NCBI GenBank assembly: GCA_905213155.1
Contig: CAJMHI010000009.1
Location: 1 to 47,302 of the forward strand
Reading direction: 5' to 3'
Origin: an uncultured Acidaminococcus sp.
Lineage (GTDB): Bacteria; Bacillota; Negativicutes; Acidaminococcales; Acidaminococcaceae
DNA length: 47,302 bases
Both the position numbers and the translations under genes were made by a program. The notes under the pieces were generated by a model that did no database searches, was not told the DNA's origin, and saw only the letters and a program-made list of their open reading frames with translations. Shown here in pieces: positions 8,582 through 16,724 of this stretch (position 1 is the first letter of the stretch; each line of letters starts with the position of its first letter).

Positions 8582-10657
8582 ATGCATAGTTTTAGCACAG
8601 AATTGGGGGGACGGACACTCACCATTGAGACCGGCAAAATTGCCAAACAGGCCAATGGAGCTGTCCTGGTCCGTTACGGAGATACAGCGGTGGTAGTCGC
8701 TGTGACGGGGACTGATACGCCCCGGGAAGGCGTGGATTTCTTCCCGCTGACAGTGGACTTTGAAGAAAAAATGTATGCGGTAGGAAAAATTCCTGGAGGG
8801 TTTCTACGCCGGGAAGGCAGACCTGCTGAAACGGCAATTTTAACCAGCCGCCTTATTGACCGCCCCATCCGGCCTATGTTCCCGGAAGGCTATCACAACG
8901 ATGTGCAGATCGTTTGCACCGCTGTTTCCGTGGATCCGGACAATGCGCCGGATATCCCGGCTATGATTGGTGCCTCTGCCGCTCTTTCTATTTCCGATAT
9001 TCCTTTTGAAGGTCCTATCGCCGGCGTGCGCGTAGGCCTTATTGACGGGCAGTTTATTGTAAACCCCACAGTGGAACAGGCAAAAATCAGCCTGTTAAAC
9101 CTGGCTGTGGCCGGAACCAAAGACGCCATTTTGATGGTGGAAGCCGGTGCCAAGGAAGTTTCTGAAGAAGTGATGCTGGATGCCATCTGGTTTGCCCATG
9201 GGGAAATCAAAAAACTGGTGGAATGGCAGGAAGGCATTCAAAAAGAAGTGGGCAAGCCCAAGATGGAAGTGCCCGTGTATACACCGCCTGCGGAACTAGT
9301 AGCAGAAATCAAAACCTATGGGGAAGATAAACTGAAAGCGGCTTTGATGGATGCGGATAAAAAACACCGGGAAAAAATGGTGGACGAAGTCAAAGAAGAA
9401 ATCGCCTCCCATTTTGCGGAGAAATACCCTGATAACGGGGTGGATGTAGCGTATATCACCCAAAAACTGATCAAATCCGTGGTACGTCATACCATTTCCG
9501 TGGATAAGATCCGTCCGGATGGCCGGGCACTGGATGAAATCCGTCCGATTAGCTGTGAAGTGGGACTGCTATCTCGTCCTCACGGCTGCAGCTTGTTCAC
9601 CCGCGGGCAGACCCAGGTGCTGAACTGCCTGGCATTGGCCCCGCTGCGGGAAGCCCAGACTTTGGATGGACTAGGAACAGAAGTCTCCAAACGGTATATT
9701 CATCACTATAATTTCCCGCCCTACAGCGTGGGAGAAACCAAACCGCTGCGCAGTCCTGGTCGTAGAGAAATTGGACATGGCGCTTTGGCGGAACGGGCAC
9801 TGCTACCTGTAATTCCTTCTGAAGAAGAATTCCCCTATGCCATCCGGCTGGTTTCTGAAGTGCTGGAAAGCAACGGATCTTCTTCCATGGCCAGCGTGTG
9901 CGCCAGCACCTTGTCCCTGATGGATGCCGGCGTTCCTATTAAAGCGCCTGTATCCGGCGTGGCTATGGGGCTTGTCAAGGAAGGGGAACACTACACCATC
10001 CTGACCGATATCCAGGGCCTGGAAGATGCGCTGGGAGATATGGACTTTAAAGTGGCTGGGACCTCTAAAGGGATCACGGCGGTGCAAATGGATATTAAAG
10101 TGGACGGCCTGACCAAGGAAATTCTTCAGGCTGCCCTGGCCCAGGCGAAAAAGGGCCGTGCCTTTATTCTCCAAAAGATGCTGGAATGCATCCCCGAGCC
10201 GCGGAAAGAACTGAAACCATACGCACCTAAGATTACCACCATCCATATTGATCCGGACAAGATCAAAGATGTAATCGGGCCGGGGGGAAAGATGATCAAA
10301 AAGATCGTGGAAGAATCCGGTGCCCAGATTGACATTGAGGAAGATGGTACGGTGTACGTGGCTGCCGCCAACAGCGAAGCCGCCGATGCTGCCATTAAGA
10401 CCATTAAAGAAATTACCGCCGTGCCGGAAATCGGTAAAATTTATACCGGCAAGGTTACCCGGATTATGAATTTTGGCGCTTTTGTGGAATTTATGCCAGG
10501 ACATGAAGGTTTGGTGCATATTTCCCAGCTGGCCAAAGAACGAGTCGCCAAAGTAGAAGATGTGGTCAATATTGGTGACGAAATTGTGGTGAAACTGGTT
10601 GAAATTGATGCGAAAGGGCGGATGAATCTGTCCCGCAAGGCTGCCCTGCAAAAATAG
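8582..10657 (+). CDS. pnp: Polyribonucleotide nucleotidyltransferase (PNPase)
   Basis: Phosphorolytic 3'-5' exoribonuclease of RNA decay, active as a trimer. It has two RNase PH-like domains, an all-alpha linker, a KH domain (VIGPGGKMIKKI, about residue 560) and a C-terminal S1 domain (GKVTRIMNFGAFVEF, about residue 620). The length of 691 residues is standard. The ATG at 8582 is preferred over an upstream GTG at 8573, because AAGGAGG (8565-8571) is 10 nt before the ATG but almost touches the GTG. No rpsO gene precedes it, and no clear terminator follows. Confidence 0.97.
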   Translation: MHSFSTELGGRTLTIETGKIAKQANGAVLVRYGDTAVVVAVTGTDTPREGVDFFPLTVDFEEKMYAVGKIPGGFLRREGRPAETAILTSRLIDRPIRPMFPEGYHNDVQIVCTAVSVDPDNAPDIPAMIGASAALSISDIPFEGPIAGVRVGLIDGQFIVNPTVEQAKISLLNLAVAGTKDAILMVEAGAKEVSEEVMLDAIWFAHGEIKKLVEWQEGIQKEVGKPKMEVPVYTPPAELVAEIKTYGEDKLKAALMDADKKHREKMVDEVKEEIASHFAEKYPDNGVDVAYITQKLIKSVVRHTISVDKIRPDGRALDEIRPISCEVGLLSRPHGCSLFTRGQTQVLNCLALAPLREAQTLDGLGTEVSKRYIHHYNFPPYSVGETKPLRSPGRREIGHGALAERALLPVIPSEEEFPYAIRLVSEVLESNGSSSMASVCASTLSLMDAGVPIKAPVSGVAMGLVKEGEHYTILTDIQGLEDALGDMDFKVAGTSKGITAVQMDIKVDGLTKEILQAALAQAKKGRAFILQKMLECIPEPRKELKPYAPKITTIHIDPDKIKDVIGPGGKMIKKIVEESGAQIDIEEDGTVYVAAANSEAADAAIKTIKEITAVPEIGKIYTGKVTRIMNFGAFVEFMPGHEGLVHISQLAKERVAKVEDVVNIGDEIVVKLVEIDAKGRMNLSRKAALQK

Positions 10658-10714
10658 TCTCTGGATCAAAAAGTTTTGTTTGCTGCTTGTCTCTAGTGCA
10701 TTACCGTTAAAGCA

Positions 10715-10799
10715 TCTCCGTGACTCCTGAAGGGAAGTCCTGCAGCCTGTTGACTGGGCGCTACGCACAATCGTTAGGTTGCAGGATCGGAGCTCACGT
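10715..10799 (+). promoter_or_regulatory. Candidate structured RNA leader before OPT transporter
   Basis: Three stems can be drawn in the 208-bp pnp-OPT gap. An outer helix pairs CTCCG (10716-10720) with CGGAG (10788-10792). One inner hairpin has arms GACTCC (10722-10727) and GGGAAGTC (10732-10739). A second inner helix of 10 bp pairs CCTGCAGCCT (10739-10748) with AGGTTGCAGG (10776-10785). An alternative pairing, CGTGA (10719-10723) with TCACG (10794-10798), is incompatible with the outer helix, as expected of a switch. It matches no riboswitch consensus I could recall. Its activity is inference. Confidence 0.4.
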
Positions 10800-10865
10800 T
10801 TATCATAGCCGAAAGAATTCATCGTGCAGCAAGTCATTTTGATCAGAGAGAGGTGTTGGGTAACC

Positions 10866-12758
10866 ATGGAAGATCGAACGTTTCATCCTTACATCCCGGC
10901 GGATCGTGTAGCTCCCGAGATGACCGTCGTATCCGTTGTATTAGGGGCTATCCTGGCAATCGTTTTTGGGGCCGCTAATGCGTATTTGGGCTTACGGGTC
11001 GGCATGACGATTTCTGCCTCCATTCCGGCGGCAGTGCTCAGTATGGGCATTATACGGTTCGTCCTGAAACGGGATTCCATTCTGGAAAATAATATGGTAC
11101 AGACCATCGGCAGTGCCGGTGAATCTGTGGCAGCCGGTGCTATTTTTACCCTTCCGGCGCTGTTTATGTGGGCGAAGGAAGGCCTGGCCAATGAACCCTC
11201 CATGGTAGAAATTGGTCTGATTGCGTTATTTGGCGGTATCCTTGGGATTTTATTCATGATCCCCTTACGGCGTGCACTTATTGTAAAAGAGCATGGAGTG
11301 CTGGCTTATCCGGAAGGACAGGCTTGCGCCGAAGTGCTGATTGCCGGAGAAGAAGGCGGGACCAAAGCGTCCACCGTTTTTGCCGGTTTAGGGATTGCAG
11401 CAGTTTATAAATTCATTGCCGATGGGCTGAAATTATTTCCCAGCGAAGTCCATACGGAAATACCCAGCTACGGTGGCGCTGGAATTGGGATGGACGTACT
11501 GCCCGCGCTGGCAGGTGTAGGGTATATTTGTGGTTTTAAGGTCTCTTCTTATATGTTTGCTGGTGGCGTCCTTTCCTGGCTCGTCATCATGCCCATGATT
11601 GCCGTATTTGGCGGCAGCACGGTTCTTTTCCCTGCAAAGGTAACGGTAGCAGAACTCATGGCTGATGGTGGCTCCTTTGCTCTGTGGAGCACCTACATCC
11701 GCTATATTGGCGCTGGTGCAGTGCTGACCGGCGGGATTATCGGGCTTTTGGAATCCCTGCCCCTTATCATTCGTACGTTCCGGGACGCCGTGGGAGGATT
11801 TGGCACGACGGGCGAATCTTCCTTGCGCACCGATCAGGATCTGTCCATGAAGACCCTAATCAGCGGGATTGTCTTTATTATCCTGGCGCTGTGGCTCCTT
11901 CCTTCTATTCCACTGAGTGCCTTTGGCGCATTCCTGGTTGCGATTTTTGGTTTCTTCTTTGCAACGGTGTCTTCCCGTATGGTGGGGCTGATTGGTTCTT
12001 CCAATAACCCTGTGTCCGGGATGGCTATCGCGACGCTGTTGATTTCCACCATGCTGCTCAAAAATACGGGAACAACCGGAGCTGCCGGCATGATGGCCGC
12101 GATTTCTATCGGCGGTATTATCTGCGTTATAGCTGCCATTGCCGGTGATATTTCCCAGGACTTAAAGACGGGCTTTTTGGTAGGCGCTACGCCGAAAAAA
12201 CAGCAGATTGGTGAAGTCATCGGGGTTGTTTTCTCTGCGGTCGTTATCGGCGGCATTATGTACTTGCTGAATTCCGCATGGGGCTATGGCTCTCAGGAAC
12301 TGCCAGCGCCTCAGGCCGTATTGATGAAGATGGTGGTGGAAGGCGTTATGCTTGGCAACTTGCCCTGGAACCTGGTGCTCATCGGGGTATTCCTGTCCAT
12401 TGCTATGTGGATTCTGGGGATTCCGGTCCTGGCCGTTGCAATCGGCGTGTACCTGCCGATCCATCTGTCTGCACCGATTATGGTAGGCGGTGTCCTGCGG
12501 CGCTTCATTGAAACCAGAAAATACGCAGACGAAGAAGAAAAAAATAACTGCATGCAAAGCGGTGTCCTCTACAGCTCCGGTTTGATTGCCGGCGAAGGAC
12601 TTGTTGGTATTCTGCTGGCGGTCTTGGCTGTATTGAATATCAACCCGGATATGTCTAAGAGCATCAGCTTAGGCAATGTAGGGGGGATTGCCTTCTTCGC
12701 CGTCCTCGTGGTGACGATTTATCTTTATTGCTTAAAAGGCAGAAAAAAATCCGCTTAA
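10866..12758 (+). CDS. OPT-family oligopeptide transporter
   Basis: Large (630 residues), very hydrophobic membrane protein of the oligopeptide transporter superfamily. Family features include the N-terminal helix with ANAYLGLRVGMTISASIPAA and the stretch EHGVLAYPEGQACAEVL in the first third. Bacterial OPT proteins are generally thought to import peptides or metal chelates by proton symport; the cargo here is unknown. The start at 10866 (MEDRTFHPYIP) follows GAGAGAGG; an upstream in-frame start at 10824 would add non-family sequence. The long leader suggests regulation at the RNA level. A terminator follows. Confidence 0.9.
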   Translation: MEDRTFHPYIPADRVAPEMTVVSVVLGAILAIVFGAANAYLGLRVGMTISASIPAAVLSMGIIRFVLKRDSILENNMVQTIGSAGESVAAGAIFTLPALFMWAKEGLANEPSMVEIGLIALFGGILGILFMIPLRRALIVKEHGVLAYPEGQACAEVLIAGEEGGTKASTVFAGLGIAAVYKFIADGLKLFPSEVHTEIPSYGGAGIGMDVLPALAGVGYICGFKVSSYMFAGGVLSWLVIMPMIAVFGGSTVLFPAKVTVAELMADGGSFALWSTYIRYIGAGAVLTGGIIGLLESLPLIIRTFRDAVGGFGTTGESSLRTDQDLSMKTLISGIVFIILALWLLPSIPLSAFGAFLVAIFGFFFATVSSRMVGLIGSSNNPVSGMAIATLLISTMLLKNTGTTGAAGMMAAISIGGIICVIAAIAGDISQDLKTGFLVGATPKKQQIGEVIGVVFSAVVIGGIMYLLNSAWGYGSQELPAPQAVLMKMVVEGVMLGNLPWNLVLIGVFLSIAMWILGIPVLAVAIGVYLPIHLSAPIMVGGVLRRFIETRKYADEEEKNNCMQSGVLYSSGLIAGEGLVGILLAVLAVLNINPDMSKSISLGNVGGIAFFAVLVVTIYLYCLKGRKKSA

Positions 12759-12771
12759 TAAAAGCGGAGCG

Positions 12772-12809
12772 GTCCGGGCTACAACGTGGTGTTGCAGCCC
12801 GGTTTTTTT
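12772..12809 (+). terminator. Terminator after OPT transporter
   Basis: CCGGGCTACAAC (12774-12785) pairs with GTTGCAGCCCGG (one A-C mismatch), followed by a T7 tract. The next gene starts only 13 bp later, so some read-through is possible. Confidence 0.85.
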
Positions 12810-12822
12810 AGGAAAGGACAGT

Positions 12823-13167
12823 ATGCAATTTACGCAGAAAAAAGAAAACTATCTGGACCGGATCCCCTGTCGCAAGCAAGCCTTGCAATGGGATAAAGCC
12901 GGGGATATCGTGACGCTTCATGTGAAACACCGTGGCTTTTTTGCGACGATAGCCCAGAAGTGTTTTAACAGGCCAAAAGTTACACACCTGGATTTGGATG
13001 ATTTTGGCAGCTTTTTATGGGTAAGTATGGACGGGGAAAAGACAGTGGGGGAACTGGCCGATGCCCTAAAAACACAGTTTGGGGAAGACGTAGAGCCTTT
13101 ATATAACCGGCTCGTATCTTTCCTGCAGCTATTGTACCAAAATGATTTTATTTCTTGGCGGAAATAA
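12823..13167 (+). CDS. PqqD-like (RRE-fold) protein, orphan
   Basis: A 114-residue protein. Its C-terminal two thirds match the PqqD/RRE pattern: a short beta region, then LDDFGSFLWVSMDGEKTVGELADALKTQFG and a terminal helix. PqqD domains normally present a precursor peptide to a modifying enzyme, but no radical-SAM enzyme or precursor peptide is encoded nearby. The N-terminal ~50 residues are basic and contain a single CRKQ motif. A ribosome site (AGGAAAGGAC) precedes the ATG. The gene sits between the OPT transporter and the HD protein. Family assignment is by pattern only. Confidence 0.65.
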   Translation: MQFTQKKENYLDRIPCRKQALQWDKAGDIVTLHVKHRGFFATIAQKCFNRPKVTHLDLDDFGSFLWVSMDGEKTVGELADALKTQFGEDVEPLYNRLVSFLQLLYQNDFISWRK

Positions 13168-13284
13168 GGAGTGCAAGCTTATTATCAATATGCTGCTGGG
13201 CATGGTATACTTAAAAGATCAAAATAGGAATTAGCATACGGTGTCGCAGCGGTAATGCTGCCTTGTCTGAATAGGAGAACTTGT

Positions 13285-15093
13285 ATGAGTGTGGACGAAC
13301 AGATTATTTGGAGAAGAGAGCGGAATCTGGATCGGTTATTTTTGGCCATGATCCACTTTGATAAAGGGGACGCAAAACGGATTCAGCATTTTACCAAGGT
13401 GCACAGCTATGCCCGTTTAATTGGCCGCAAAGAAAATCTAGATGAAGATAGCCTCTTTACCTTGGAAACGGCCGCCTATGTCCATGATATAGGTATTCCC
13501 GTGGCAGAGAAAAAATATGGCTACCAGAACGGCAAACTGCAGGAGCAGGAAGGCCCTGCTGCAGCACAGGAATTGTTAGAGAAACTCCAGTTTCATCCTT
13601 CTGTGATAAAGCGGGTATGCTACCTGGTGGGGCACCATCACACCTATGATGCCATTGACGGGCTGGATTATCAGATCCTGGTAGAAGCTGATTTCCTGGT
13701 GAATTTGTTTGAAGACGAGGCCAGTCAGGATACTATATTGCACGTGCGGGACACGATTTTCCGTACAAAAACAGGACTCCAAATCCTAAACGATATGTTT
13801 GGACTGGAGCCAACACAAGCAGTTCTGACATATGATAAAAAGGGCAATCTTATCGTCAATAAAGAACGGATCAAAATCTATAAAGATATGATGCAGACGT
13901 TTTTCCGCCGGGCAAAAGTCGGGGGCTTTGTGGACTGGAGACATATGGGTGATTTGACCAATGGGATTGAGTCTCTGTTACGTGACGCCAGTACAGAGCT
14001 AACCGCACCGGAAGACGCTTGGAATCTGTTTTCTCTTACAGGCGATGTATTTCTAAAATGGGGGAAAACGGAGATGGACGATGATGGCGATACATCCTTT
14101 GTCATGAGCTATGTAATGGATATATGGGAGCAGGCACTTAAGCGATTGCCCGGAGAGAAAGAACAAGCACAAGCACTGCAATTTTTTATCAAACACCTTG
14201 ATGGGTCTGTGATTGATTATATGGAAGAATATCTTTATGAATTTATGGATCATCATTTTAGAACAAAAGCACTTTTGCAAATTAAGAAAAAATTCCTGGA
14301 AGAAAAGCTGGCAAAAGCTGAAGAAGATCCTAAAGGGTATAGCAACTTCCATATAGATACGTTGAGGGAGTACTTGCTTCAGATTGCAGCGGACGAAGGA
14401 GTACCTTTATTACAAATTGAAGAGCGTGCAGCCTTTTGGCATAGTTCCAGCATGGACAAGCGGCTGTTACGCATCTACCAGGAACGGGGCGAAGAGGCAA
14501 AGCAAGTCGATTTGTTGGAGAAAATGCTTTCCAGTAGCAGTAAAACGTGGATTGCGGAATATGAGAAATCAGACTATGAGGAGCAACTAAAAGCACTTTA
14601 TCATAAAATGGGACGAACTGCTAACTACCAGGCACTTTTAAAACATATGTTTTATGACCGGCCCGGGGATGAAAAATTGTACGAAGAATACCGCAGCCTT
14701 TTTTCCAGAGCGGACTGGCAAAAGGAATGCGACCAACATATTTTCCCTGTCTTCATTGGAAAGATGTATGCGATGCGTCTCTTTGAAAAAGAAGAACGGT
14801 ACGACTTAATGATGCTGACGGCGGAACAAAATCAGAGGATAGAGGGGTATGAAGAAGTATTGAAAGAAAGGTACCCACAGCGTTGTTTGTCCATCTTGAT
14901 TAAAAATGCGAATGATACGATGGCAGAGGCCGTTGACCGCAGAGGATACCGCAAAGTAGGAAGAATCTTGAAAAAAATTAAAAAGTATCCTGAGGGCCCC
15001 GATAAGGCAGCAGAACTGGCGGAAAAATATTGCAGTGAAAATCCGCGTAAAACTGCCTTGCGGGATGAAATGAACAAGATTCAAAAAGGATAA
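13285..15093 (+). CDS. HD-domain protein with long helical C-terminal region
   Basis: Residues 1 to about 190 form an HD metal-dependent phosphohydrolase domain: H40, H67-D68 in YVHDIGIP, H117-H119 in GHHH, and an Asp near 138 in VEADFLVN. Small stand-alone HD proteins usually end here. The remaining ~400 residues are almost all helical, charged and repeat-like. The end (RGYRKVGRILKKIKK followed by SENPRKTALRDEMNKI) resembles the helical tail of SWIM-zinc-finger-associated proteins. The start at 13285 follows AGGAGA; an upstream TTG-like start at 13255 is not supported. A nucleotide hydrolase or binding role is possible but unproven. Confidence 0.7.
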   Translation: MSVDEQIIWRRERNLDRLFLAMIHFDKGDAKRIQHFTKVHSYARLIGRKENLDEDSLFTLETAAYVHDIGIPVAEKKYGYQNGKLQEQEGPAAAQELLEKLQFHPSVIKRVCYLVGHHHTYDAIDGLDYQILVEADFLVNLFEDEASQDTILHVRDTIFRTKTGLQILNDMFGLEPTQAVLTYDKKGNLIVNKERIKIYKDMMQTFFRRAKVGGFVDWRHMGDLTNGIESLLRDASTELTAPEDAWNLFSLTGDVFLKWGKTEMDDDGDTSFVMSYVMDIWEQALKRLPGEKEQAQALQFFIKHLDGSVIDYMEEYLYEFMDHHFRTKALLQIKKKFLEEKLAKAEEDPKGYSNFHIDTLREYLLQIAADEGVPLLQIEERAAFWHSSSMDKRLLRIYQERGEEAKQVDLLEKMLSSSSKTWIAEYEKSDYEEQLKALYHKMGRTANYQALLKHMFYDRPGDEKLYEEYRSLFSRADWQKECDQHIFPVFIGKMYAMRLFEKEERYDLMMLTAEQNQRIEGYEEVLKERYPQRCLSILIKNANDTMAEAVDRRGYRKVGRILKKIKKYPEGPDKAAELAEKYCSENPRKTALRDEMNKIQKG

Positions 15094-15198
15094 GTGGACT
15101 AAGGGTATACCTTTGTAGATAATATTTGAAAAGGAAATTTGTGTTACATAGAGGGGAGTCTCCTCGGTTTCCTACACTATACAAATTTTAAAAACTTG

Positions 15199-15226
15199 TT
15201 GACAAATTCTTTGAGAAGTGTATAAT
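15199..15226 (+). promoter_or_regulatory. Promoter of the T-box transcript
   Basis: TTGACA (15199-15204), a 16-bp spacer and TATAAT (15221-15226). Transcription should start near 15233, just ahead of the T-box stem I. Confidence 0.85.
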
Positions 15227-15239
15227 AAGACCCATAACA

Positions 15240-15525
15240 AAACATCAAACAGTGTTGATTGGGAAAAGTACTTTTCCAGGCTGACATTCCAGAGAACCTG
15301 CCACTTGGTGCGAGGCAGGATGCACAGCGGAAAGGGAAAATCACCCAGGAGCTGCCCGCTGAAAGGTTGCAAGTAAGTGGGGCCGACTGACAGTCGTTAT
15401 CCTGTCCGGCATTGGAAGGGAGATCCGGAGATGCTTGTAAAGGGGTCGCTTGAGCGACAACAAGAGTGGTACCGCAGAGCACAGCGCTTTGTCTCTTACT
15501 AGAGAGACGAGGCGCTTTTCTTTTT
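15240..15525 (+). promoter_or_regulatory. T-box riboswitch, specifier read as ATC (Ile)
   Basis: The T-box core GTGGTACCGC lies at 15466-15475. Stem I shows AGTA (15267-15270), the distal AGAGA...GGTGCGAGG arm (15291-15316), and GAAA followed by ATC-A (15336-15343) on the 3' side. CTTTTCC (15271-15277) pairs with GGAAAGG (15329-15335), which places the specifier at 15340-15342. Aligned with the glyQS-type layout (GAAA, codon, A) the specifier is ATC, isoleucine. The TGGT bulge fits a tRNA with discriminator A. A terminator hairpin, GCGC...GTCTCT/AGAGAC...GCGC plus T-rich tail, spans 15484-15525. Uncharged tRNA-Ile should prevent termination. The specifier was read by eye. No protein gene was seen in the 15094-15582 gap. 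Confidence 0.88.
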
Positions 15526-15582
15526 CTCCCAGGGGCCATCAGCCGTTTGATTTTTGCAGAAAAAATGTGGAGGGATGTACAA

Positions 15583-16566
15583 ATGAAGCTGTTGACAAAA
15601 GTAAGTGGGTTCGTAGGCAAAAATCTGACCTGGCTGGTGCTGGCTACCATCTTAGGGGGCTATTTTGCACCGGATGTTTTTTCCTGGTCCGTCCATTATA
15701 CGGTGTGGCTATTGGGCGTCGTTATGTTCGGCATGGGGATGACGCTGCATGTCTCTGATTTCAAATTGGTGCTCCAGCGGCCAAAAGAAGTACTGGCGGG
15801 AACTGTCTGCCACTATACCATTATGCCGCTAGTAGCCTTTGCTATGACCAAAGTCTTTCATCTGAGCCCGGAACTGGCGGTAGGTATGGTACTTTTAGGA
15901 TCCTGCCCCAGTGGCACGGCTTCCAACGTGATGAGTTTTTTGGCGAAAGGCGATGTGCCCCTGGCCGTTTCTGTTACCACCGTTTCTACTTTGCTGGCGC
16001 CAGTGATGATGCCCTTTTTGGTGTGGGCACTGGCCGGTGAATATGTGAACGTTTCCTTTTTATCCATGGCATTGACCGTTATGAAAGTCATTCTGGTTCC
16101 GCTGGTGCTGGGCCTTTTGGTTCACAAAGTAGTGGGCGAGAAATTCCTGGCCCAGGTCCAAAAAGTTCTGGTGTTGCTGTCTGCTTTTGCCGTTCTGTCC
16201 ATCCTGGGCGGGGTAGTGGCTGTGAACGGGGCTAAAATCGTAGCGCTGGGCGCTTTTGTGGTGGTGCTGGTTCTGCTGCACAATCTGGCCGGTTTTGGCC
16301 TGGGCTATTTCGTTACCGGGAAACTGGGCATGGGTAAGCCCCAGCGGCATTCCGTGACGCTGGAAGTGGGTATGCAAAACGATGCCCTGGCTCTTTCCAT
16401 CTGTGCGGTATATTTTGCTCCGGAAGTCGCCATCCCGGCCGCTGTAGGAGCTGCCGTCCATCAGATCACAGGTTCTTTCCTGGCAGGCCTCTTTGCCCGC
16501 AATATGGATCGGTATGAAGCCCGCATGAAAGCTGTGGAAGAAGCTCCTGTAGCCGTAGGTGACTGA
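15583..16566 (+). CDS. BASS-family sodium-dependent transporter
   Basis: A 327-residue membrane protein with about 10 helices, of the bile acid:sodium symporter family (the branch that includes the ketopantoate importer PanS). The family core GSCPSGTASNVMSFLAKGDV lies near residue 105, and a second conserved block, SVTLEVGMQNDALAL, near residue 260. The start at 15583 follows TGGAGGGA; the frame is open upstream through the T-box but that part is leader RNA. Control by an isoleucine-reading T-box suggests the cargo belongs to branched-chain amino acid or keto-acid metabolism rather than bile acids. That inference rests on regulation only. Confidence 0.88.
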   Translation: MKLLTKVSGFVGKNLTWLVLATILGGYFAPDVFSWSVHYTVWLLGVVMFGMGMTLHVSDFKLVLQRPKEVLAGTVCHYTIMPLVAFAMTKVFHLSPELAVGMVLLGSCPSGTASNVMSFLAKGDVPLAVSVTTVSTLLAPVMMPFLVWALAGEYVNVSFLSMALTVMKVILVPLVLGLLVHKVVGEKFLAQVQKVLVLLSAFAVLSILGGVVAVNGAKIVALGAFVVVLVLLHNLAGFGLGYFVTGKLGMGKPQRHSVTLEVGMQNDALALSICAVYFAPEVAIPAAVGAAVHQITGSFLAGLFARNMDRYEARMKAVEEAPVAVGD

Positions 16567-16590
16567 AAATAAGAAACAGAAATAAGTACA

Positions 16591-16618
16591 AGCCCAAGGG
16601 TTACCCCCTGGGCTTTTC
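16591..16618 (+). terminator. Terminator after BASS transporter
   Basis: GCCCAAGGG-TTAC-CCCCTGGGC hairpin followed by TTTT. Confidence 0.85.
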
Positions 16619-16634
16619 TGATGGGGAAAAACCC

Positions 16635-16685
16635 GTTGGAAAAGTGGGCTGTCTAGTATACAATGATTAGAGAAGCACAGGGTAT
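16635..16685 (+). repeat. 51-bp promoter repeat, copy 1
   Basis: It begins GTTGGAAAAG and contains TCTAGTATACAAT and TAGAGAAG. It matches copy 2 (18451-18501) at 41 of 51 positions without gaps. TTGGAA and TACAAT are 17 bp apart, so the repeat reads as a promoter for the DUF1848 gene at 16725. Confidence 0.75.
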
Positions 16686-16724
16686 AGCGCATTTTTTATT
16701 GGGAAGGGGCAGGTAGCATCAAAT

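Noticed and set aside
10658..10865. Known riboswitch (cobalamin, TPP, lysine, SAM, FMN) before the OPT gene
   Set aside because: Fragments such as GGGAAGTCC look suggestive, but the defining conserved boxes of these families are missing.
15450..15758. 102-residue frame through the T-box into the transporter
   Set aside because: It overlaps the T-box terminator and the real transporter frame.
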